In this document: positions 19,781-27,596 of the stretch, one piece after another | Position numbering within the stretch: position 1 is the first letter of the stretch | Layout: each line of letters opens with the position of its first letter | Source: Apophysomyces variabilis | Lineage: Eukaryota; Mucoromycota; Mucoromycetes; Mucorales; Mucoraceae | Direction: 5' to 3' | Length of the DNA stretch: 27,596 nt | Assembly: GCA_002749535.1 (NCBI GenBank) | Contig: MZZL01000398.1 | Coordinates: forward strand, 904,313 to 931,908 | The notes under the pieces: generated by a model | The model's input: the letters and a program-made list of their open reading frames with translations, nothing else | Told to the model about the DNA's origin: nothing | Databases searched by the model: none | Position numbers and translations under genes: made by a program

Positions 19781-20428
19781 TCAAACAACATAAGTTGTAA
19801 CGAAGACAATAGCTGCTAATATTATGCAGCGACCAATCATGCTGCCCAGCGAGCTGTGACCAATATCGGCTCTATTTTGCATGCGAGCTTCTTCACACTT
19901 TTGCGAATCGAAGTTCTTAGGATCTTTCCTCAAGACAACGTCGAATAACTAAAAGACATACAACAAATAGTTTTGTAGAGTTCAGCTATCAGCTTCCAGG
20001 GGAAAAGCCCGCTTCTTTTTTTTCCGTTTTACCTGATGACTGGTTGTGTTGGTGCTATTTGCAGTATATAGGATTTCTATGGTGGCACCATCGCCATCCT
20101 TTGCTTTGATACGACGGTTATCGCTGATGGTTTCTGTTGGTATACACGCGTACAATCTCTGATTATTCATAGCCACTGTGCCGAGCGATTGGCTTTTTTT
20201 CTGGAAATCCGAAGCATTGACCTGGACACCCGTCATGATACGGAAGGAGACCGTATAATTCCTATCGAGACTGTAGATGACGGCGAAGCCTTGACTATCC
20301 AACGGAAAATCTATGCGTTGCCCTTGCGCTTCCGAACGTGGGGGTGGATATACCAATTGGAATCCTGCTGCCTGAACAGAGTTTACTGATATGATCGCGA
20401 CAATGAATAACAGAATACAGAAAAGCAT
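19781..20428 (-). CDS. Secreted, probably GPI-anchored copper acquisition factor BIM1/X325-like protein
   Basis: Two minus-strand exons, 20033-20428 and 19781-19948, join in phase to 564 nt, 187 aa. A signal peptide of about 20 residues (MLFCILLFIVAIISVNSVQA) is followed by FQLVYPPPRSE, RIDFPLDSQGFAVIYSL, VQVNASDF, LYACIPTETI and GDGATIEILYTAN, the order of motifs of the BIM1/LPMO-like X325 family (YPPPR, DFPL, NxSDF, FCxP, ATIQV). The C-terminus ends SSLGSMIGRC and a hydrophobic IILAAIVFVTTYVV with no charged tail, fitting a GPI-anchor signal. Family members bind Cu at a mature N-terminal His; here the mature protein would begin AGFQ, with no His, and the family PCGG cysteine is absent. It is thus probably a divergent, perhaps non-copper, member at the cell surface. 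Glycosylation sites NYT, NAS and NST/NTT are present. Confidence 0.72.
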
Positions 20429-22751
20429 GGCAGGAATTGAAAGATGAAAGAAATGGGGAAAAGAAGAGTTCAGAGTTTAGATTTACTGTACGTTATATGT
20501 TTGTTTCTCGGTACGACCTGGATGACCTTAGCTGGCGGGCTCGTGTGCTCAGCATGAAAACACACAAAGTGGCGTTGCAGTGTTCGCGGTGTGATTCTGT
20601 TGCTAACTTTGCTTCTTTGTTTGTAAGCCGTTTCCTGGTTTGGGCGGGTTGTCATTGCTTTATATGGCAAAGCCTTACAGGTACGGAAAATAAACACTTT
20701 TACGTTTCGGGCAAAACAATAGCAATGTCCGAACACCTGCCAAAACGAGATGGGAGTGCTATTTAAACTATTGGCTTTTTTGAAGATTCCACTCAAAATT
20801 GTTTGAAGTATCGGAGAGTCAGATTTGGAAGAATCATCTAATCAAACCATGAAAATTCCCAATACGAGATTTTGAATCAAAAGCGTTTGCTCATTCAGAG
20901 GTAAGTGCAACTACATCCTAAAGTCATAGATAACCATCTTACTAATTAGAAGATAATTCTAAACGACCCAATGGTTAAAACAGTTGAGAATACTGGAAAA
21001 TATCATCAAAAACAGTGTAGCCGATTTTGTTTGTGTAATGCAAAACGCCAGATGTCTGTATGATGTATGGAAAGACAGTAAGTAAAGGTTGAGCTTTATC
21101 AAATATATCAATTACAATAACAAAACAAAGTTGGTAGTAATTTTCAGCGTAAATACTTTGAATTACTGAGTATTACGTCGAGACATACTGTTATTGACTA
21201 CTAGATTAGGATCGTAGTAGAGGATTAATAGGGCTACAATTCCAGGGTCAGAATTGATACAGCTGAAAAAGAGTTCTTCTTTATTCTTCTAAGCGCAGAC
21301 TAAATTAAATAGCTGGCTTTCAATTCTACTTCTTTATACTTTCGGCTAATTCTATAACACATCTCATGGAGGCTTACGTGATATTCAAAGCAAGCCATGG
21401 TTCCCCAACCGTCTGACCCTTATTCTCAATATCTTGTAGATTCTCTCATGACAAAATGATCACGGAACTTTTGTTTATTCTACCATATCAGCTTCCTCAA
21501 TACGTGAGGTCTCATCCAGTCATTACAACAATAAGTGACACAAAATTAGAAAATGAAAGACTTAAAAAATTCCACTAAATATGATCATGTTTTGTTTATA
21601 AAGTGCGATCCAGAATGCATATCAAGGAAAGTTTGATTGTTCTTTCTAATGAAAACAACGATGAATTCATATTTTAGTGGTAAAGTTAACAATGAGTGTA
21701 CAAAAAATAGTATCAATGGCCCTTCTTTGAGCAGACGATGGCCACGAACGACACATCGTACCTGTATCATCTCTAGATCAATCCATTGATATCATATACA
21801 CTGGTCCATCCGCATAAATCAGATAAATGAAACCTTACTGACAGTGACCGTCAAATGATCGCTCCCTTCTCTTTGACAGTTAAGCAATTGTTGATGACAC
21901 GAGGTATCACATACCGCACCTTCCTATTCTCTTCCTCTAGTTTTGATGGTTATATTGTTTTTATTTGAATCCATCCTCACCGCTTGTGCAATGGACGAAA
22001 TTTGGCAAAGTTGTAGAATCCAGATCATAGGTTCGCGTGAACCGGGTGCGAAACAAAACGTTAAATGCAAAACCTAGTTCGGATCCAGCCAGGGAAGACA
22101 CTTATTTTGACAAGCACAAATATAATACTCTCTCTCTCTTTCTTCCGTCCACTATCCCTTGGATTTTCCTTCAGTTGTTATCATCAATGACTGATTCCGT
22201 ATTACACGGTTCCATAGACCTCCTATTGACCCTTTTCATTTCCAACAGTTTATTAGTCTATTCACCTTTGCTCTTTGCATGATTTAAGAAAAACAGAAAA
22301 GCTTCAAATAGTAGAGGAGGCCACAAACAAAGGTTTGTCATAAAGACTTATCTCCTTGATCTACAAGTGTCTTTGTATGCATTTCAGAATTAGATATTGT
22401 AATCTTCTTTGACAGAAACATGAGTATCGTAGAATATAGCAGTATACTGTATAATTTACACATACGCGACATTTGGCACGACTCACCTGTCAAGTATGTG
22501 ATATCGGCTTGTAACTTACAATTTCGGAAAACCAGTTAGGCCTACACATCTTAAAAGTCCTGTTTAGCGGTGCTTGTATGGTTTTGATAACCTTGATCTA
22601 GTAGCGCAGCGTAGACCCTGAAGTTTAATTTGACATTCTTGTTTCAAGCATGATGCGTCTCTGTTTAAAAATAATTGTCCAACCTACCAGCTTAAAAGAT
22701 TTAATAGAATTTGCTTTTGTTAGAAAAATGAAAAAGTCGGTCTTAAACTTT
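20429..22751. other. Gene-poor intergenic region
   Basis: About 2.3 kb without a supported gene. Only short open frames occur (the longest about 109 aa, at 20437-20766, overlapping its own antisense frame). A coding-like stretch LENIIKNSVADFVCVMQNAR near 20990-21080 has no start, ends near a gtaagt, and could be an exon remnant, but nothing joins to it convincingly. No RNA gene or repeat array was recognised. Confidence 0.4.
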
Positions 22752-22942
22752 CGAAGGTCTTATTTATGAATGTCGAGGAATAGATCATTGAATGGCATAA
22801 TGGAAAAAGTTGTTTCCACGTAAAGACGACGAAGTTATAGTCTGGANCGAAGGTCTTATTTATGAATGTCGAGGAATAGATCATTGAATGGCATAATGGA
22901 AAAAGTTGTTTCCACGTAAAGACGACGAAGTTATAGTCTGGA
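22752..22942. repeat. 95-bp exact duplication flanking a single N
   Basis: Positions 22752-22846 and 22848-22942 are identical over 95 bp, beginning cgaaggtcttatttatg and ending gttatagtctgga, with only the N at 22847 between them. This is the pattern expected when two contigs with overlapping ends are joined by a placeholder instead of being merged. It is therefore most likely an assembly artefact; a real tandem duplication is less likely. Confidence 0.9.
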
Positions 22943-23261
22943 TACACCATCATTAATAAGTGAAGAGCAAAAGTTGTTCAATTACGCATGTGACGGTTTC
23001 AGATTGCCGTCATACGTTAAAAGAGACAACAGAAGTAGCAAGAACATTCTATCACATCTCTTTTGCGTTCTATTTTCTTATTATGCTCCAAGCTGTTTTT
23101 GAGTGGTGCTGTTCAAGATTGACAGCTTTGATTAAGCGTTCCCATGAATGGAACTGGTAAGATATCGTCTGCCTTTGCAAAATCAGAAAATATTTCGAAC
23201 AAGAAGTAGAACGATTAAAACGAGAAGAAGGGTGAGTCTTACAGAAGGGACAAGTTTTTCT
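22943..23261. other. Spacer before the Fanzor relic
   Basis: A 66-aa open frame at 22960-23160 and a short charged frame FEQEVERLKREEG ending at a gtgagt donor (about 23195-23231) are visible, but no family, start or consistent gene model supports them. They could be remnants of the same element as the downstream nuclease relic. Confidence 0.3.
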
Positions 23262-26113
23262 TGATCAATAGCCTTATTTATCATTGCACACATATCATGT
23301 TCAGTCTTTTGCAAAGACTGCGGGCAGAATGGCCATCCAAATAAACGATACAAAGCATGTCCATTGAACGCGCGCCATGGAAAGAAACCTGGTAAGCTAA
23401 TACAGTTTTTAATCCGCAAGGAGTCTCTGATAATGTCTCTTCCTGTGTAAGTTGGAGTAGAAAGAAAACTGAATGCTACAGAGGAGGCAGAGTTTTCAGC
23501 GGCAAAAAAAGGTGGAAGACAACTCAAAGCGGAGGAGACATCGAATCCAAATAAATTCAACAAACCTTGCCCGAGCTGCGGCGGTATCGATCATTCGAGA
23601 TCTTCTTTTTAAGAATTGCAGAAAACCCTCCAAAACAAAAAAGAGCGTTATCGCGGAGAAACTAAATGACAATCATTACGAAACTTTTGCTCGAAAGTTA
23701 CCAGCTTCATCTGTGCTGCGTCCAGAATTTCGAGAGATTTTCCAGGAGAATAGCGTTCGATTATCGGCCTTTCTTAGGGAAGTTTTCTTCCGTGCTCAGC
23801 TACTTGTCAACTCGTACATTATTGCGAACTGTGAGAGGCCGCTACCTTCTTATATTTATACGCAAAACTTGTAGTATTCAGCGTGCCAGCTTATCATGGG
23901 CATCAATATTAGCAACAACAGCTCCAACTTTCCTCAAGACCTACGTGATCACTGGAGAACTTTCTTGGATAACCATCCAAATGCTCTTTATCCTGTTAGG
24001 AATATTTCGGGTTACAGTGATGCCTTTTCCGCGACCTGTGTCACGTTGGCCATTACGTATTCCAACAATGTCGCTGAAAACTTTGAAAGCCGTCTAAAGT
24101 TTTATATCTCGAGACGACTTGCAAAGCTAATACCTGTAAGATGAAAACTTACATAGTCCATACCTCTCAACTAACTACATATATATAGGGCTTATCCCAA
24201 AAAATTGCAAAAGCCATTGCAGGAGACTATATTTATGAACTCCTTGCTAGAGGTGATCCTCACTGGCCTTTCGAAGATGCACTTGCCGTCTCGGACTTTG
24301 ATCAGGCTGTAGAAGCCATTTGTGACGAGTTTGCGACACTAATGCCCTAATGGCAAACAAACGCGGGAAAACTATCTGCTTCTCCAGGCAGCTACATTCC
24401 ATTGTTGGCATATATACTCACCGAATACAATCAAGAACATGAAAAAGCCAAACAGAAACAAAGCGCTCAAGAAGAACAAAACTCTCCAGAAAACCAAGAA
24501 GCCGAAAAGGCGAAAGATAGTTTTAAGGATCTACCGCGATGGTTTTCTCCGTCTCCGTCTTCTACAACTCATTGGAGATTTATCTGCGTTAATTCCAAGA
24601 CCTTCAACAGTTAACGAACATCAGCCATCGAAAAGACTATGAGGACCAGCTTGCCCAGTTTTATCAAGTTTTTGATTTCCACAAGCTGGGATTTGACAGG
24701 TATTTACTATGATTATTTGTAGTTAAATTTCTCAAGAATGTTTGTTAGTCTGGAGCAGCTTCAAAATATTATAACAGTGGACAAATCGCTTTCAAAAAGT
24801 TATCTTCACCGATGGCTACGCGATAGACTTCCAGTTCGCTAGCGCACGAAAGACAGAGTCAGTGGTCACGGAAGTCAGACTTTCTGTTGAAAACATTGAC
24901 GGTAGCCATATCTATGATAATTTTGCACCATGTGCGATTGATCCGGGCATCAATCAAGTCTTTACTGCTTCTTATGGCTGCGGATCAGAACCTCATGAAA
25001 TAAGTGAGATGCTCAACCAAAGAAACTATGTGTATACCGGTTCGCCGAATAGACAGAATAAAATGGAGAAGGAAAAAAAGCAGCAAGGTATACAAGACAT
25101 TGAAACCTCATTGGAGTCTGGAAAAGCAGCGCATATCGAAGCCTACGACGGTTATCTACGATCTATATTCGGCAACATGGACCTGTTTTTCCAGTTTTAT
25201 GGTCCGTGTCGAGCTGAAGCTCGATTTCGAGGATATCAAGGCGTGCAAAGAGCAAGAGAGGAAATGGTCAATATATTAGCATTTGGTGGTAAAAAGTACA
25301 ACTGTAGCAGACGGAAACGGACGAGATCAAACAGAAAAGCCCGGAAAAGGAAGCGAAAAAATCGGAAAGAAGCAGGTCAATAAAGATCCAGAAGTTGGCA
25401 ATCCGTTACACCAAAGGTTAGTATTTATCTGCATGACAGTTAGTTACCTGCAGTAATTAACAGCTAATTGATAGCCTTCCCCAGCCAAATACATCTGCCG
25501 AACGCAGTAGTACGCTTAACAAAACCAAGTGTTTACCTCACTGGAAGCAAAAGAAATTCACTATTGAAAGAAAAGTGCCACTCATTGTATGTGGGGACGG
25601 GATGTTCAACAATCGATGCAACTACAAAGGATACCGTAAGGGTATCATGAACATCCTATGGAGATCTTTGAAGCGGAGAGAGAGCCGTGAAGAACTATTG
25701 GTGCCCACGATAGATGAATACCTTTCTTCGCAAGTAAGTTGGAGCGATTGATAGTAATATAATGCTCACAAACGTCGTTTAGGTGTGCCATAGCTGCAGA
25801 TGTAGGTCCCTGCAAAAGCTTACCACAGCCGATTGCGTTTCTCACCATAGCATCTTGGTATGCAAAAACTGTAAGATGTTATGGGACCGAGACGTCTTGG
25901 CCAGTAAAAATTTTATTCTTGATTGCGAAGTCAATTTGGTCTGGGCAAGGAAGACCAGGAGAGTTTGCCTGGCCCTCATTAGATCAATATACCGCCGTTA
26001 CGAATACGGTTGGTCCCTCTGGGGCCTTTTAGGTTTTTACGGTACGTGTATTAGGCAATATTTCTAGTTAGAATTGTCTTAGTAACGTTAATCTTTCGCA
26101 GGTGGTCACACCG
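23262..26113 (+). pseudogene. Decayed Fanzor (eukaryotic TnpB-like OMEGA nuclease)
   Basis: Fanzors are RNA-guided DNA nucleases related to TnpB and carried by eukaryotic transposons. In order: two zinc knuckles of identical spacing CX2CX4HX7C (CKDCGQNGHPNKRYKAC at 23310; CPSCGGIDHSRSSFKNC at 23568, second half in another frame); a helical REC-like region; VIFTDGYAIDFQFA (about 24796); RuvC-I CAIDPGINQVF (Asp 24940-24942); VPLIVCGDGMF then TIDEYLSSQ (candidate Glu 25716-25718); zinc ribbon CHSC...CKNC (25786-25872); RuvC-III WDRDVLASKN (Asp 25891-25893). Plausible introns are 24136-24188, 24700-24748, 25417-25474 and 25734-25782. Damage: an extra T in the run at 23606-23610, TAG at 23871, TAA at 24348, a frameshift near 24611, a frame change at 24760-24790 and another at 25285-25385. 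Catalytic positions survive but the gene is broken. A 12-nt micro-exon may follow at 26102-26113. Confidence 0.78.
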
Positions 26114-26210
26114 GTAAGTTCACTATCACATTTTTTACAGAGGATACTCACTAGCAGTTCTTGGCAAATTCTTTATAACTTTTGTCTCCAAATCATCAAA
26201 CAATTTTGGG

Positions 26211-26232
26211 CGAAATCTTATAAACGATTTCG
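26211..26232. repeat. 7-bp inverted repeat downstream of the Fanzor relic
   Basis: cgaaatc (26211-26217) and gatttcg (26226-26232) pair perfectly around an 8-nt loop, about 150 bp past the last coding-like Fanzor sequence. In this family the guide RNA is transcribed from the 3' end and downstream flank, so a hairpin here is of interest, but a 7-bp stem is weak evidence by itself. Confidence 0.35.
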
Positions 26233-27596
26233 GATGAAAACTTCAAAAACTTTTGAATAAACCAGTATACTCGCTTCCTGATCATCTCTCTATTAGTGTA
26301 CTGTATTTTCGAGTAATTTTTGCGCGCAAAAACATTTTGCCGGTAGTACAACCAATTTCCTGCAAGCTGGTTCGACCGGGTAGTACTATCCAGTTGATAT
26401 ATAGAAGTCTTTTGTTAGGAGAAAAGAGTACGTCCAGCAATGAATTAGAGGAATAGATTCGTCTTAGATGTTATCTGACGCTTTCCAACAAGGCTCAAAG
26501 AGTCGAGTTGCTCTCAGTAGCAATTTGGTATGTGTATGCAATCTTGATGTGTGGGTTAAGAAAGTTGAGCTGCAATAAGTGGGTAGAAGAATATTAAGAA
26601 GATCATTAAATAGGCATTCGTGTAGAAACTTCAGCTGCAGTGAGAAGGGTCAACTTCTTTCCGAAGTGCAGTGAGTAGTTGAATATATTGTCTAATTGAC
26701 CTCCATCCGTTTTATACATGATAAAAATGCTCAATGATAAGATCTTTATATGGAGGACTATTGCTTTGTTCCTAGAGAATGTACATTCAGTGAACACTGC
26801 CAATTTATCTCTGTTTTTACATATTCTATTGCCAACAGAAGTAACCATTCCTATTCTAACTTTGTCCTTCGCTCTGTATTTTTTTCAACGTAAGATCAAG
26901 GTCCAGAAGCCATGTTATTCGAGGCAGGTACCTAGGCTTCAAACATTCATTCTGCTCTTCTTTTGCCTATCTGAAATTGTTCCCCACAAGCGATACTGGC
27001 TTATTTACGTTCTTATGTCTCCAGATCGTTTTTCGCGTTTTATACTATTTATCTTACTTGGTGCATCTTTATTTCACAACACCATATCATATCAGTCACT
27101 TACGTACACCTCTTGAATATCTTGCATTAAAACGAAGACTTCATTTTTAGCAATATCTTATGTTAACGTAAACATATGCTAGAATCGCCAAAAATCCATT
27201 TCCTGCAGCCGCACGCGGCTGTAACGGAAGGAGTGAAGCGAGTGCAGAAGGACTAGTTAGGATTTACTACTTTTTTTTTCCTATTTGTCTGCGTGTTTCT
27301 ATTTTTTATTTGCGGATTGGGATTCAAGCTTTTGCGGAATCCAAAAAATGCTTTCGCATTGGATGAAAATATTTGCGGTCAGACTACCCTTCTTTGCGTA
27401 CTGAGATAGTTTATTTCAAACCACAGCAAGACGAGTTTATTTAAAGAAATGGTTCTCTATTATTGCATCTAACGGAAAAGCTCTCTGCGTGTCTGATCCA
27501 TCCTTGATAGCCTGAGCGGTTTACTTTTCGCGATGCTTGAACAATACGCTCTTGACGGTTATCGTCAACTCGTAAGGGCTCCCTTCTTACCCCAGC
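26233..27596. other. Terminal gene-poor region
   Basis: No gene is supported. A 132-aa open frame (26718-27116) is very hydrophobic (for example FSRFILFILLGASLF) but AT-rich, with a frame overlapping on the other strand and no homology I can recall, so I do not call it. A GC-richer hairpin cagccg/cggctg (27206-27211 and 27216-27221) stands out in otherwise AT-rich DNA. Confidence 0.4.
27206..27221. repeat. GC-rich 6-bp hairpin
   Basis: cagccg and cggctg pair around a cacg loop, immediately followed by ggaaggagtgaagcgagtgc, a purine-rich stretch. It could be part of a transposon end or an RNA structure; nothing decisive is visible. Confidence 0.35.

Noticed and set aside
22028..22050. tRNA T-arm-like ggttcgcgtgaacc
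   Set aside because: No acceptor, D or anticodon stem can be built around it, so it is only a short hairpin.
23183..23563. 126-aa minus-strand open frame
   Set aside because: It overlaps the two zinc knuckles read on the plus strand, which have conserved spacing and family context.
26366..26384. ggttcgaccggg resembling a tRNA T-loop/B box
   Set aside because: No matching A box or cloverleaf upstream.
26718..27116. 132-aa hydrophobic open frame
   Set aside because: AT-rich DNA gives hydrophobic frames by chance; there is an overlapping frame on the other strand and no motif or splice support.
1..27596. CRISPR array or prokaryotic operon
   Set aside because: Spliceosomal introns throughout, eukaryotic gene families only, and no regularly spaced repeats of CRISPR type.

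Overview
The window looks like a scaffold piece from a filamentous fungus, most likely an early-diverging Mucoromycota/Mucorales genome. The evidence is intron-rich genes with short (about 50-100 nt) GT..AG introns, gene-dense unlinked housekeeping loci, a FAR1/MULE-type transposon carrying an OTU-like domain, an eS4 gene split immediately after its ATG, and a eukaryotic TnpB relative (Fanzor) relic. No bacterial, organellar or viral genes were recognised.

Layout. 1-1722: fragments of a Mutator-like (MULE/FAR1) transposon, cut by five single-N gaps. 1919-2376: tandem/inverted short repeats and strong hairpins. 2450-3446 (+): six-exon ribosomal-L1-domain nucleolar protein (Utp30/Cic1/RSL1D1-like). 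3671-4883 (-): ribosomal protein eS4, four exons, with a probable C/D-box snoRNA in its 258-nt intron. 4884-6625: long divergent intergenic region with perfect inverted repeats. 6626-9810 (+): ten-exon, 881-aa OSR1/SPAK-like Ste20 kinase whose tail carries several RFx[V/I] docking-type motifs. 10007-11402 (-): HAD-type 'Swiss Army Knife RNA repair-like' protein. 11735-12423 (-): four-exon unrecognised 170-aa protein. 13408-13611 (+): Cox17 copper chaperone. 13817-15896 (-): seven-exon CAT/SLC7-type amino-acid permease. 16195-16892 (+): candidate three-exon orphan gene. 17490-19523 (+): intronless F-box/LRR-like protein. 19781-20428 (-): two-exon secreted, probably GPI-anchored BIM1/X325-like protein. 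20429-23260: gene-poor, with a 95-bp duplication around a single N. 23262-26113 (+): decayed Fanzor (TnpB-like OMEGA nuclease) gene. 26114-27596: no supported gene.

Functional reading. The genes are independent eukaryotic loci, not an operon. Ribosome biogenesis is represented three times side by side (L1-domain protein, eS4, intronic snoRNA). Two loci touch copper biology (Cox17 and the BIM1-like protein) but are not adjacent. The two ends of the window are transposon-derived, and all six N positions fall in or near that repeat-rich DNA, so local order there should be treated with caution. Exon boundaries were worked out by hand from splice signals, reading phase and family resemblance; every multi-exon model given as a supported gene closes in frame.
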